In this document: one piece after another, positions 26,281 through 34,530 of the stretch | Position numbering within the stretch: position 1 is the stretch's first letter | Layout of the letters: every line of letters starts with the position of its first letter | Made by a program: the position numbers and the translations under genes | NCBI GenBank assembly: GCA_022825065.1 | Contig: JAJDYR010000026.1 | Location: 1-64,000 of the forward strand | DNA from: a bacterium | Lineage (GTDB): Bacteria; UBA8248 | Direction: 5' to 3' | DNA length: 64,000 nucleotides | The notes under the pieces: model-generated | The model's input: only the letters and a program-made list of their open reading frames with translations | Told to the model about the DNA's origin: nothing | Database searches by the model: none

Positions 26281-26604
26281 TCACGGCAGGCGATTCACGT
26301 ATCTCGCCACGTTCTCGAGCGCCTCGCCCCGGATGTGGGGCAGGGCGGGCATCCTGTTCCTGCCCCGCCTGATAACCTCTTTCGTATAGGCGAGAGGAAG
26401 CGCGCGGCCGCGCAGGGGGTTTCCCAGTTCGCGCCTGCCCTCGCCGCGCTCCCCGTGGCAGGCGGCGCAGGTCTGCGCGAAGATCACCGCACCTTCGCCC
26501 GTGGTGAGGAGCGCTTCTTCCTGTTTGGGGTTCCGGAAGATGAATAAAAAGACGACGAGCGCGCCGCCCAGGACGAGGAACGAAGCGGCGACCCACTTGC
26601 CCAA
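26281..26604 (-). CDS. membrane-anchored monoheme cytochrome c
   Basis: 107 residues: an N-terminal helix (about 4-23) acting as uncleaved anchor, then a class I cytochrome c domain with the heme motif CAACH, a distal region NRMPALPHIRG carrying the axial Met, and a final amphipathic helix (ALENVARYVNRLP). It could carry electrons to the nearby aa3 oxidase, whose subunit II lacks its own heme c domain; this is inference from proximity. It lies 22 bases after proA on the same strand and is probably co-transcribed with it. Confidence 0.9.
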   Translation of the reverse strand: MGKWVAASFLVLGGALVVFLFIFRNPKQEEALLTTGEGAVIFAQTCAACHGERGEGRRELGNPLRGRALPLAYTKEVIRRGRNRMPALPHIRGEALENVARYVNRLP

Positions 26605-26626
26605 GTTCCAAGGCGTCCCGAGCGCT

Positions 26627-27940
26627 CTATTCGTTCAAGGGAATCGGCCTGTGGAGAAACGCCCGCGCGTCCGCTCCCTCGTAGTCCGAGACGAGGTGGC
26701 CGTTTCCCTCGATCTGGTACTTGTAGGTCACCAGGCCTTCGAGACCCACGGGGCCGCGGGCGTGAATCTTGTCCGTGGCGATCCCCACCTCGGCGCCGAA
26801 GCCGTAGCGGAAGCCATCCGCCAGGCGCGTGGACGCGTTCCACATGACGCTGGCGGCGTCGACTCTGGAGAGAAACGTCCGCGCCGCCGCCTCGTCGGAA
26901 GTCACGATGGCGTCGGTGTGGCGCGAGCCGTAGCGGTTGATGTGGTCGACGGCCTCTTCGAGTGATTCCACCACCCGGACGGAGAGGATCAAGTCCAGAT
27001 ACTCCGTCTCCCAGTCTTCCTCCGTCGCCGCGCCCGCATTCTTCAGAATCGCCCGCGTGGCGTCGCAGCCCCGGATGGCGACTCCCTTCTCCTTTAACGC
27101 CTCGGCGGCCCGTGGGAGGAACTCGCCCGCTTTGTTCTCGTGCACCAGGAGCGTCTCGATGGCGTTGCAGACGGCGGGGTATTGCGTCTTGGCGTCGAAC
27201 GCGAGGCGCACGGCCATCTCCGTCTCCGCCGCCTCGTCCACGTAGAGATGACAGATGCCGTCCGCGTGGCCGAGCACCGGGATGTTCGAGTGCTCCTTGA
27301 TGTAGCGGACGAACTCGTTGCTCCCGCGCGGGATGAGCAGGTCGACCGCGTCATCTCGCGATAAAAGCGCCTGCACGTCCTCGCGCGCCTCGACGAGCTG
27401 CAGCGCGTCTGCGGGAACCTCGCCCGTCGATGACGCCGCGTCTCTTAAAAGTTCGGTCATCAGGCGGTTCGTGTGCGCGGCCTCGCGCCCCCCTTTCAGG
27501 ATGGCGGCGTTGCCGGATTTGAGGCAGAGCGAGGCGATCTGCACCAGCGCGTCGGGCCGGGACTCGAACACGGCGGCGACCACGCCCAAAGGACAGGTGA
27601 CCCGCCTGAGCGTCAACTCCTCATCGAGCAGCGTCGCCATGCGCGCCACGCCCAGCGGATCGGGCAGGGCGGCCACCGCGCGCACGCCTTCGGCCATCTG
27701 CGCGACTTTGCGCTCGCTGAGTTCCAGGCGCCTCAGCAAGGGCTCGGACATCTCCCCGCTCGCAACGAGGGGCTCCGCCGCGGCGGCGTCTCGCGCGTTC
27801 GCTTCGAGGATAGCTCCTGAGTTTTCGTCAATCGCATCCGCCATGGCGGCCAGGACGCGATTCCGCACCCCATCGCCCAGGGGCGCGAGTGCGAGCGCGG
27901 CGCTCCTCGCCGCAAGGCATATGGCGTCGATGTCGCTCAA
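26627..27940 (-). CDS. proA: gamma-glutamyl phosphate reductase
   Basis: 437 residues, full length for ProA, second step of proline synthesis (NADPH reduction of gamma-glutamyl phosphate to the semialdehyde). The aldehyde-dehydrogenase fold is evident; the catalytic Cys is in YPAVCNAIETLLVH, and GRE-type segments such as KGGREAAHTN and the late GFGAEVGIATDKIHARGPVG are conserved. The start appears to be TTG (AGGGAGACTCGAA upstream). ProB is not adjacent. Downstream in the same direction lies a cytochrome c gene. Confidence 0.96.
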   Translation of the reverse strand: MSDIDAICLAARSAALALAPLGDGVRNRVLAAMADAIDENSGAILEANARDAAAAEPLVASGEMSEPLLRRLELSERKVAQMAEGVRAVAALPDPLGVARMATLLDEELTLRRVTCPLGVVAAVFESRPDALVQIASLCLKSGNAAILKGGREAAHTNRLMTELLRDAASSTGEVPADALQLVEAREDVQALLSRDDAVDLLIPRGSNEFVRYIKEHSNIPVLGHADGICHLYVDEAAETEMAVRLAFDAKTQYPAVCNAIETLLVHENKAGEFLPRAAEALKEKGVAIRGCDATRAILKNAGAATEEDWETEYLDLILSVRVVESLEEAVDHINRYGSRHTDAIVTSDEAAARTFLSRVDAASVMWNASTRLADGFRYGFGAEVGIATDKIHARGPVGLEGLVTYKYQIEGNGHLVSDYEGADARAFLHRPIPLNE

Positions 27941-28013
27941 TTCGAGTCTCCCTCATCAATCCTTCAAGACCGGCTGTGGATTATAGGCCGGGGCGAAACG
28001 ACCGGCAAACGAT

Positions 28014-28910
28014 TCACCCCTTTTTCTTCTTCCATTCCTCAAAACGCCGCTCGACGTGATCGAGGATGACGGGCGCCACTTCGGGACCGCCCGCGCGCTC
28101 CACGCCCTCGAAACCGGGGGCGGCGTTCACCTCCAGAACCAACGGCCCCCTTTTCGTCTCCAGCAGGTCCACGCCCGCGATTTCCAGGCCGCACAACTCC
28201 GCGGCGCTTTTCGCCAGCTCAGAGGCGCGCCTGGTCGGGGTGATTTTACGGACCGAACCGCCGCGGTGCAGGTTCGTGCGAAACTCATCCCGCGAGGCGC
28301 GTCTTCTCACGGCGGCCGCCACTTCACCGCCCACGACGATGATCCGCAAATCCCCACGCCTTGCTTCTTCGACGTATTCCTGGACGATGGCGTCGCGCTG
28401 TAAGTTCCACATCACCTCGGAGATGGCCTGCGCTTCTTCGACGTCGCGGGCGCGCATGACGCCCTTGCCCTGCGTGCCGCGAGGCAGCTTCATGACGACG
28501 GGCGCGCCGCCCACGCTACCCAGCGCCGCGCGCAGATACGCCGGATCGGGCGCGAACGCCGTCTTCGGCACCGGAAGTCCTTCCTGCGCCAGAAGCTGCA
28601 GGGTGCGCAGCTTGTCCCGCGCCGTCTCGATCGCGCGCGCGTTGTTGACGACCAACGCGCCTGAGGCTTCCAGGTGGCGGATGAGCGCCAGGGAATGCTC
28701 GGAGATGTTCGCCCCCAGGCGCGGGAGATATACGTCCGCCCCCGGGAAAGGCTTCCCCCTGAATTCGAGCGATATCTCCCCCTCGCTGAGTTTCAGCAGG
28801 AAGCGGTACGGATCGAGTACGCGCACCCGGTGCTTTCTGCGCCTGCCGCACTCGGAGATTCTCCGCACGCCGTGCAAGGTGGCATCGCGACACAGGATTC
28901 CGATTCTCAC
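28014..28910 (-). CDS. RimK-like ATP-grasp ligase
   Basis: 298 residues, GTG start with AAGGAG about 6 bases upstream. An N-terminal pre-ATP-grasp domain (to about 100, with LPRLGANISEHSLALIRHLE) is followed by the ATP-grasp fold: VVMKLPRGTQGKGVMRA for nucleotide binding, then QEYVEEARRGDLRIIVVGG and LLETKRGPLVLEVNAAPGFEG for Mg/ATP ligands. This is the RimK/CofF group of alpha-L-glutamate or amino-acid ligases. The acceptor (ribosomal protein S6, coenzyme F420 or other) cannot be told from sequence alone. It lies 73 bases upstream of proA on the same strand. Confidence 0.88.
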   Translation of the reverse strand: MRIGILCRDATLHGVRRISECGRRRKHRVRVLDPYRFLLKLSEGEISLEFRGKPFPGADVYLPRLGANISEHSLALIRHLEASGALVVNNARAIETARDKLRTLQLLAQEGLPVPKTAFAPDPAYLRAALGSVGGAPVVMKLPRGTQGKGVMRARDVEEAQAISEVMWNLQRDAIVQEYVEEARRGDLRIIVVGGEVAAAVRRRASRDEFRTNLHRGGSVRKITPTRRASELAKSAAELCGLEIAGVDLLETKRGPLVLEVNAAPGFEGVERAGGPEVAPVILDHVERRFEEWKKKKG

Positions 28911-29001
28911 CCCTCACTCCTTACGCAATTCGTGGATGAGGCGAGATTCTAGCATCCGGGCCCTGGCTTCGGAACGACTCTAATGGTGTAAAGTGAGGAT
29001 T

Positions 29002-29050
29002 CCCCTCCCGGCGGCCCCTTGCCGGATGGCGCGGGCCGCCGAGGGGGAGG
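29002..29050 (-). terminator. GC-rich hairpin after the universal stress protein gene
   Basis: CCCCTCCCGGCGGCCC pairs with GGGCCGCCGAGGGGGAGG with minor mismatch. No T-run follows, so termination would be imperfect; it may be a 3' stabilising structure. Confidence 0.45.
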
Positions 29051-29092
29051 TATGTGGGGCGCGGCCCAGTGGTTGGGCCACGGCAGGATTTT

Positions 29093-29563
29093 CTATGCGG
29101 CTCTCTGAAGAGCCACTTCCGGTTTCATCAGTCCCTGAACCAGCAGGACGTGGGCTTTCACTTTCTTCGCGAGACGCGGGGCGATGCGCGCCAGTCCGAG
29201 GCTCCGTCTCAGCCACCCGCCCTCTCCGGCGCCCAGGAGAATGAGGTCGGCGTCCAGTTTCTCCGCCGCCTCGGCCACCTCATGGAGCGGGTCGCCGTTC
29301 GTCACGGAAGTCTCCACGTGCAGACCCTTGTCTCCCAACATTCTCCGCAAGGGCTGCAGATACTCCTCTCCGCACCGCGTGCGCGCATCCTGAATCTGAT
29401 CGGCGTACATCGTGTAGCCTTCCAGCTGTCTCGACTGCATGACGCCGTTTTCCACCAATTGCAGATGAACAACCTCCGGATTCATCGAGAGGTGAACCAC
29501 CTCATGGGCGGCGGCTTCCGCCTCTTGAGAACCGTCCAGGGGAATCAGTATTCGCTCATACAT
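29093..29563 (-). CDS. universal stress protein (UspA family)
   Basis: 156 residues, ATG with GGAGAG upstream. It begins MYERILIPLDGSQEAEAA, the standard UspA strand and loop. The nucleotide-binding pattern G-x2-G-x9-G(S/T) is present only in altered form: GAGEGGWLRRSLGLARIAP, with LGLARI where ATP-binding members have GSVS/T. It may therefore not bind ATP. It follows a 66-residue membrane protein gene in the same direction. Confidence 0.9.
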   Translation of the reverse strand: MYERILIPLDGSQEAEAAAHEVVHLSMNPEVVHLQLVENGVMQSRQLEGYTMYADQIQDARTRCGEEYLQPLRRMLGDKGLHVETSVTNGDPLHEVAEAAEKLDADLILLGAGEGGWLRRSLGLARIAPRLAKKVKAHVLLVQGLMKPEVALQRAA

Positions 29564-29600
29564 GGTTTCTCTCCGTTTCCCGAATTCCTGAGCCGTGTTT

Positions 29601-29801
29601 CTAAGCGGCTTTCCGCAATTCCGATTGTGGGTCGATGGCGTCCAGCAATTTCGTTTCGACCAGGGCTATCCTGGCGTCATTCGTCTGCGCTGTTTTCGCC
29701 GGAGGCTGATGGATGATGCTGGAGGTCATGAACCGCCAAATCGCGGCGAATACGAACAAAACCGGAAGACCCGCCACCACGTACATCTTGATGAATTCCA
29801 T
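29601..29801 (-). CDS. small single-pass membrane protein (66 aa)
   Basis: ATG preceded by AAGGAGGCGCGAG. One helix at about 7-25 (YVVAGLPVLFVFAAIWRFM), then a hydrophilic tail ending KLLDAIDPQSELRKAA. No family is recognised. It is 37 bases upstream of the universal stress protein gene, likely the same transcript. Confidence 0.65.
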   Translation of the reverse strand: MEFIKMYVVAGLPVLFVFAAIWRFMTSSIIHQPPAKTAQTNDARIALVETKLLDAIDPQSELRKAA

Positions 29802-30066
29802 CTCGCGCCTCCTTTCCCTCATACTGCGGTACTCAGGAAACTGCTTTCCCTATATTACAAGCAACAATCGTGCCAAAACACGGAAATCTAACGAACCATC
29901 AAACTTACAAGGCTTTACAACGCGATATGCGCGATGAGAAGCATCCGGAGAAAGCCCACAAAATGACGATATATCATAATTTTACCATTTACCGTCATAC
30001 CTGAAGATGCCTTTCGCCGGAGATGGCGGCGAACGGCGAAGACGACCGGACCAAAGCGACCAGGGG

Positions 30067-30095
30067 TTGCCGCCGCTTCGCGCTTCTCCTACAAT
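30067..30095 (+). promoter_or_regulatory. candidate promoter for the heptad-repeat protein
   Basis: TTGCCG (30067-30072), a 17-base spacer and TACAAT (30090-30095). It lies about 35 bases before the start codon. The rest of the 29802-30136 gap is AT-rich in its middle part (29890-30000) and shows no gene. Confidence 0.45.
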
Positions 30096-30136
30096 TCAGG
30101 TGCCGTCATTTACACGAGGGAAAGGACAGGGAAACC

Positions 30137-30628
30137 ATGGGCGTCCCCAACGACGTCACCATCCTCGAAGTGCTGGGCGTATTCCTGACGCCTCTGGCCA
30201 TCTTGTTCGCCGCCTTTGCGCAGTGCTATTTCATCCGGGCCGGATTGATACAGATGCGGGAGGCGTCGAAGGAAAGAAACCGCCACCTCGATAATCTGGA
30301 GGAAATGATCCGGCAACAGGGGGAAACGCTTCGGCAACAGGGAGAAGCGTTCAGAGAGGATTCCAAACGCCAGGAAGAGGCGCTCCGGCAACAAGGGGAA
30401 GCGCTTCGGCAAGAAAGAGAGGCGTCCAGAGAGGCGCTCCGACAGCAAGGAGAGGCGTTCCGGCAGCAAGGAGAAGCGTTCCGGCAGCAAGGAGAAGCGT
30501 TCAGACAACAAGGCGAAATGCTCGCGGACATCGGCGCCGGCATTCGCGAAGCGTCCGCCGGCATTCGCGAGGCCTCCGCCGGCATCAGGCATCTCATCGA
30601 AAAACAAAACCAGGCGCCCCCTCCCTAA
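30137..30628 (+). CDS. membrane-anchored heptad-repeat coiled-coil protein
   Basis: 163 residues from an ATG with GGACAGGG upstream. An N-terminal helix (about 9-36, VLGVFLTPLAILFAAFAQCY) is followed by QMREASKERNRHLDNLEEM, then a long run of seven-residue units close to FRQQGEA (about residues 60-135), and three copies of GIREASA near the end. The heptads predict a continuous coiled coil. A paralogue is encoded at 46071-46628: its post-helix segment NQMRDASKNRDKALDDQ lines up with this one, but its repeat unit is 14 residues. Function unknown; a cell-envelope or scaffold role is speculation. Confidence 0.75.
   Translation: MGVPNDVTILEVLGVFLTPLAILFAAFAQCYFIRAGLIQMREASKERNRHLDNLEEMIRQQGETLRQQGEAFREDSKRQEEALRQQGEALRQEREASREALRQQGEAFRQQGEAFRQQGEAFRQQGEMLADIGAGIREASAGIREASAGIRHLIEKQNQAPPP
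30434..30517 (+). repeat. 21-bp coding tandem repeat (four units)
   Basis: Units start at 30434, 30455, 30476 and 30497. Units two and three are identical (GCGTTCCGGCAGCAAGGAGA plus A). The near identity at third codon positions implies recent duplication or active repeat expansion rather than protein-level selection alone. Confidence 0.85.
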
Positions 30629-30744
30629 AACGCCCCGGCTTCGGTCGCGGCTTCTCCGAAGATTCCTCGGCGAGCGTCCCGGCGTTCGGGGAGGAATCCA
30701 CGGAGGGGGCCGGATTTATCGGCCGCTCCGGCATTCAAATCGAA

Positions 30745-31404
30745 TTATTCCCCCTTCAGACGGTTGAAGAAATAGCCCGCGCAAAGGCCCAGGACGACCC
30801 AGAAGGCGGCCGAGGCCATGAGCGCCGTGAGGATGAACCTCTCGAGAAGCGCCTGGGGGACCAGTCCGCCGCCCGTATCGGAGTGAGGGGCGCCGACCGC
30901 GTGCGGCAAGACGATGAGGACGACCCCCAGCGCCTTGAAGGACACTCCCGGCTTGAAGGCCAGAAGGGCCAGGCCCGCCGCTGTAGACACGACCGTGAGA
31001 ACCCACCAGAGTTGCCTGTGGGGCAAAGGGGCCGCGTCGACGCCGGGGAGTTCCGGCGGCAATCCGATGGCGGGCGCGAGAGAGAAGACGACGAATCCGC
31101 CCACGCCCCAGAGAATTCCCCGCCGCCAGTCCACATCCCCGCGCAGGGCGATGCAACCGACGAGCAAGAGCGCGAAACCGACGCCCGAGACGACGTTCGA
31201 GACGAGGGTGAGCGCCAGGCGCGAGGAATCCCCGCCCTCTTCCGGGTGATCCTCATGGGTTTGCGGGAGGGGGACGGGTTCTCGCTTCTCGTATTTTTCG
31301 GCTTCGTATATCAGGGGGATGACCTGGGTCGACTGGACCGCGGTGGCGAAAAGCCCCGCTATCACGCCCGAGACGACGGCCGCGAAAAAGATTCTCTGAA
31401 ACAT
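30745..31404 (-). CDS. cbtA: CbtA-family membrane protein (cobalt transporter subunit)
   Basis: 219 residues and five to six helices. It starts MFQRIFFAAVVSGVIAGLFA, the CbtA N-terminus, with YEAEKYE after the first helix. A conserved segment SLAPAIGLPPELPGVDAAPL and late PHAVGAPHSD supply likely metal-binding His/Asp. CbtA is a predicted B12-regulated cobalt transporter component usually encoded next to the tiny His-rich CbtB, which I do not find here. No cobalamin riboswitch fits in the 48-base gap upstream. Assignment rests on family resemblance recalled, not searched. Confidence 0.82.
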   Translation of the reverse strand: MFQRIFFAAVVSGVIAGLFATAVQSTQVIPLIYEAEKYEKREPVPLPQTHEDHPEEGGDSSRLALTLVSNVVSGVGFALLLVGCIALRGDVDWRRGILWGVGGFVVFSLAPAIGLPPELPGVDAAPLPHRQLWWVLTVVSTAAGLALLAFKPGVSFKALGVVLIVLPHAVGAPHSDTGGGLVPQALLERFILTALMASAAFWVVLGLCAGYFFNRLKGE

Positions 31405-31452
31405 GCCGGGTGTCCCTCTCGTCCGCAGCCGCGGGGCGCGGTTTGCAGTCTC

Positions 31453-31836
31453 TTACTTCATCTCCATCAGTTCGACGACGACGCCGTCGGGGCCTTCCAC
31501 GTAGGCGAACCAGAGCTCGTCCGCCTCGCCTTCGGCGACGACGTTTCCGCCGTTCGCGCGGACCTCGGCGACGGCATCGGCGAGTTTGCCCTCCACGCAG
31601 AACGCGTAGTGATCGATGCTGTAGCGCGGCCAGCCGCCCGGCCCCGCCGCGAGTTCCTCGCCGTCGCGCTTGCCGCGAATGATGACGCTCGTCCCGTGCA
31701 CGTCGAGATAGACCTGCGGCGCGCCGCCCCTGTCGATGCGGTTGGTCTCGGTCGCTCCGAAAACGTTCACGTAAAAGCCTACCGCCTCGTCCACGTCGGT
31801 GTGCACGCAATGAATGTGATCGTACGTCAGTTTCAT
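31453..31836 (-). CDS. VOC (glyoxalase/bleomycin-resistance fold) family protein
   Basis: 127 residues, one VOC module pair: MKLTYDHIHCVHTDVDEAVG begins the first beta-alpha-beta unit with a metal-ligand His (DHIH). The second unit begins SIDHYAFCVEGKLADAV and ends with GPDGVVVELMEM, whose Glu is a typical ligand. Enzymatic activity is not predictable (isomerase, dioxygenase or lyase). ATG has AGGAGATAAG upstream. A second, unrelated VOC gene precedes it by 55 bases on the same strand. Confidence 0.88.
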   Translation of the reverse strand: MKLTYDHIHCVHTDVDEAVGFYVNVFGATETNRIDRGGAPQVYLDVHGTSVIIRGKRDGEELAAGPGGWPRYSIDHYAFCVEGKLADAVAEVRANGGNVVAEGEADELWFAYVEGPDGVVVELMEMK

Positions 31837-31891
31837 CCTTTCTTATCTCCTGTCAGGTATGGATTGAAAAAGCCTGTGCATTCGTATTACC

Positions 31892-32332
31892 TCAAACCGC
31901 CGGGTCCACCCAGTTGAGTTCGAGCAGGTTGCCGTCGGGGTCTTTGAAGAAGATCGTCTTTCGCTCGGGCACGCGGGACAGGATGCCGGAGAGCAGTTCC
32001 ACGCCCGCGTCTTGCAAGTGCGCCACGGCGGCCTCCATGTCCTTCACCCAGAAGGTGAGGTAGCGGAACCCGGCGGCCGAATCCGCCAGCGGGTCGCTCC
32101 CGGTGGCGGGGCTTTCGGGGAATTCGAGAAGCTTTATCAAAACCTCGCCCGATTTCAGGGCGTGGAGCTTCACGCCCTCTTGCGCGAAGCCCGCCGCGCG
32201 CACGAAATCGCCCGGCACGTCGATGACCGCCGCTTCTTCCAGACCCAGAACCTCGGTGTAGAACTTCTTCATTGCGGCGGTGTTCCTCGTGGAAAGTCCC
32301 ACGTCCACGGCGCCGCGCGTGGTCTCGAACAT
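31892..32332 (-). CDS. VOC family protein
   Basis: 146 residues from the ATG with AGAGGGAT upstream; the frame extends further 5' without a ribosome site. The first half begins GAVDVGLSTRNTAAMKKFYT, the second GFRYLTFWVKDMEAAVAHLQ, and the protein ends FFKDPDGNLLELNWVDPAV, with the usual DPDGN turn and ligand Glu. It lacks the first-strand His of many VOC metal sites (VGLST instead of xHxxx), so metal binding may differ. It is divergent from the TTT transporter operon. Confidence 0.87.
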   Translation of the reverse strand: MFETTRGAVDVGLSTRNTAAMKKFYTEVLGLEEAAVIDVPGDFVRAAGFAQEGVKLHALKSGEVLIKLLEFPESPATGSDPLADSAAGFRYLTFWVKDMEAAVAHLQDAGVELLSGILSRVPERKTIFFKDPDGNLLELNWVDPAV

Positions 32333-32536
32333 ATCCCTCTCCTCAAAGACGCAAGCCGAAAAGGAGCCGACCCCCTCATCTCGATTGCGCGAAATGAGCA
32401 ATGAAGATACATTATTTCCCATAAAGAGAAAATCTACCGGAAGGCGAGCGCCGCTCGAACGTGAACGATCCATGAGCGGTTGCCCGCAGCGCCGGGCGGT
32501 TCGAACGCCTACGGCGCGAAGAGAACGGGACCAGGC

Positions 32537-33013
32537 ATGCGCAAGGCCGATCTGATAACGGGCGTCGCTTTTCTCGTGTTCACCATCGCGGCATTCACGT
32601 ATATCATCCCCTACCAGATCGTCTCCTCCATCCCCATCGACGAATCCACGCCCGCCGTTCTGCGGCCCGAGTTCTTCCCGCAGTTCACCATGGCGCTCTT
32701 CGCCGTGACCTGTGTGCTGATGATGGGCGCCGCGCTCAAGAATTTTTCCGGCGAACGGTTGTGGGACGACGCCAGGGGCTCGCTCACCCGGGTCTGCGCC
32801 GTCCTCGTCCTCACATTCCTCTACGTGCAGGCGCTCAAGCTCTTCGGGTTCTCTTATACCTCACCCTTTTTCATGGCCGCCATTATCTACATGCTCGGAA
32901 TCAGGAACTGGCGCCTGCTCGTCTCGGCCGCCATTCTGTTCCCGCTGTTCCTCACCTATTTCTTCTGGTTCAGCTTTCAGGTCGTCCTGCCCGAGGGGAG
33001 CCTGTTCCCGTGA
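32537..33013 (+). CDS. tctB: tripartite tricarboxylate transporter small subunit (TctB)
   Basis: 158 residues with four hydrophobic helices. The start is MRKADLITGVAFLVFTIAAF, typical of TctB, and PEFFPQFTMALFAVTCVLMM is in the second helix. It partners with TctA in secondary uptake of carboxylates. Its stop overlaps the GTG start of tctA. Confidence 0.9.
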   Translation: MRKADLITGVAFLVFTIAAFTYIIPYQIVSSIPIDESTPAVLRPEFFPQFTMALFAVTCVLMMGAALKNFSGERLWDDARGSLTRVCAVLVLTFLYVQALKLFGFSYTSPFFMAAIIYMLGIRNWRLLVSAAILFPLFLTYFFWFSFQVVLPEGSLFP

Positions 33014-34506
33014 TCGAACAGATCCTGGAGGGCATCTCGATCGCGCTCACCTTCGAGGCGCTGGGCATGGTGGCGGTCGGCGTCTTCGCAGGCATCACCG
33101 TCGGCGCGATTCCCGGCCTCACCGGCGTGATGGCGACGGCGATTCTCGTACCGTTTTCCTTCTTCATGGCGCCCACGCTGGGGATTCCCTTCCTGCTGGG
33201 CGTTCACAAGGGCGCGCTTTTCGGCGGCTCGATTCCGGCGATCCTCGTCAACACGCCCGGCACGCCGCCGGCGGCGGCCACCTGTCTCGACGGATACCCC
33301 CTCGCCCAGAAGGGCGAGGCGAAAAGCGCGATCCAGATGTCGCTCTACTCCTCCACCCTGGGCGACACGTTCAGCGACATCGCGCTCATCGTCGCGGCCA
33401 TCCCGCTCGCGGCGATGGCGCTCAAGTTCGGGCCGGCGGATTTCTTCGGGCTGCTCGTCATGGGCCTCACCGTCATATCGAGCGTCACGGGCGCATCGGT
33501 ATCGAAGGGCATCCTCTCCGCCCTCATCGGGCTGATGTTCGGCCTCGTGGGACTCGACGCCATCTCGGGCGCGGAGCGGTTCACCTTCGGCCTGCCCACG
33601 CTCGAGGGCGGCATCGGCCTCGTTCCCCTGCTCATCGGCCTGTTCGCGGTGAGCGAGGTGCTCATACAGGCGGAGAAGAAGATATCCCAACTCGCCGAAA
33701 AACCGCCGACCTCACACTTAAGGGGCGGACGCTCGCTCAAGCTGGAGGAATTCACCGCCTCGGGCAGGACGATCTTCCGCTCCTCGATCATCGGCACCAT
33801 CGTCGGCGCGATCCCGGGGACGGGTTCATCCATCGCCACCTTCATCGGCTACGGCGCGGCGAAGCGGGCTTCGAAGAAACCAGAGGAATTCGGCAAAGGC
33901 AGCTACGAGGGCGTGGCGGCGGCCGAAGCCGCCAACAGCGCCGTTGCGGGGGCGGACCTCATCCCCACCCTCACGCTCGGAATCCCCGGCGGGGGGACGG
34001 CGGCCATCCTGATGGGGGCGTTCATCGCGCAGGGCTTAAGGCCCGGGCCGTCGCTGTTCGAAGAAAACGCCACGACGATGTACGCCATCTTCACCCTGCT
34101 CCTCATCGGAAACCCCATCATGCTCGTCCAGGGCTGGCTGCTCACCGGCATATTCGCCTGGGTGGTCACCATCCGGCAGTCGCTGCTGCTGCCGTGCATC
34201 ATCATGTTCTGCGTGGTGGGGGGCTACATCTTCCAGAACAACCTGGGCGACGTGGAACTCTCCCTCATCGCGGGCGTGTTCGGCTACCTTCTCCGGAAGA
34301 TGAACTACCCGCTCGCGCCCCTGGTCATCGCCTACATCATCACGCCGATGGCGGAGCGCTCCTTCAAGCAGGCCCTTCTGCTCTCGCAAGGCGATTACTC
34401 GGTGTTCTTCACGCGCCCGATATCGCTGTTCTTCATCCTTCTGGCCGCACTGATTCTTTTCATGAGCATCTGGAAGCGGCCCTGGGCGACGCCCGGGGGC
34501 GAATAG
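33010..34506 (+). CDS. tctA: tripartite tricarboxylate transporter large permease (TctA)
   Basis: 498 residues from a GTG that overlaps the tctB stop by four bases. The family hallmarks are all present: GAIPGLTGVMATAILVPFSF, GGSIPAILVNTPGTPPAAAT, then in the second half GAIPGTGSSIATFIGYGAAK and LTLGIPGGGTAAILMGAFI. Around 11-12 helices. It imports citrate-like or other organic acids delivered by the TctC/Bug protein encoded next, using an ion gradient. Confidence 0.96.
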   Translation: MIEQILEGISIALTFEALGMVAVGVFAGITVGAIPGLTGVMATAILVPFSFFMAPTLGIPFLLGVHKGALFGGSIPAILVNTPGTPPAAATCLDGYPLAQKGEAKSAIQMSLYSSTLGDTFSDIALIVAAIPLAAMALKFGPADFFGLLVMGLTVISSVTGASVSKGILSALIGLMFGLVGLDAISGAERFTFGLPTLEGGIGLVPLLIGLFAVSEVLIQAEKKISQLAEKPPTSHLRGGRSLKLEEFTASGRTIFRSSIIGTIVGAIPGTGSSIATFIGYGAAKRASKKPEEFGKGSYEGVAAAEAANSAVAGADLIPTLTLGIPGGGTAAILMGAFIAQGLRPGPSLFEENATTMYAIFTLLLIGNPIMLVQGWLLTGIFAWVVTIRQSLLLPCIIMFCVVGGYIFQNNLGDVELSLIAGVFGYLLRKMNYPLAPLVIAYIITPMAERSFKQALLLSQGDYSVFFTRPISLFFILLAALILFMSIWKRPWATPGGE

Positions 34507-34530
34507 ATGCCTACCCAAAGGAGACCGGAC

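Noticed and set aside
25967-26389. 140-residue frame across MITE copy B
   Set aside because: Composed of the repeat and the antisense of the cytochrome c gene.
30434-30517. CRISPR-like array
   Set aside because: Units are contiguous 21-mers with no spacers and are in frame with a coiled-coil gene. The 42-bp units at 46215-46550 were rejected as CRISPR for the same reason.
31405-31452. Cobalamin riboswitch for cbtA
   Set aside because: The gap is only 48 bases, far too short for a B12 riboswitch.
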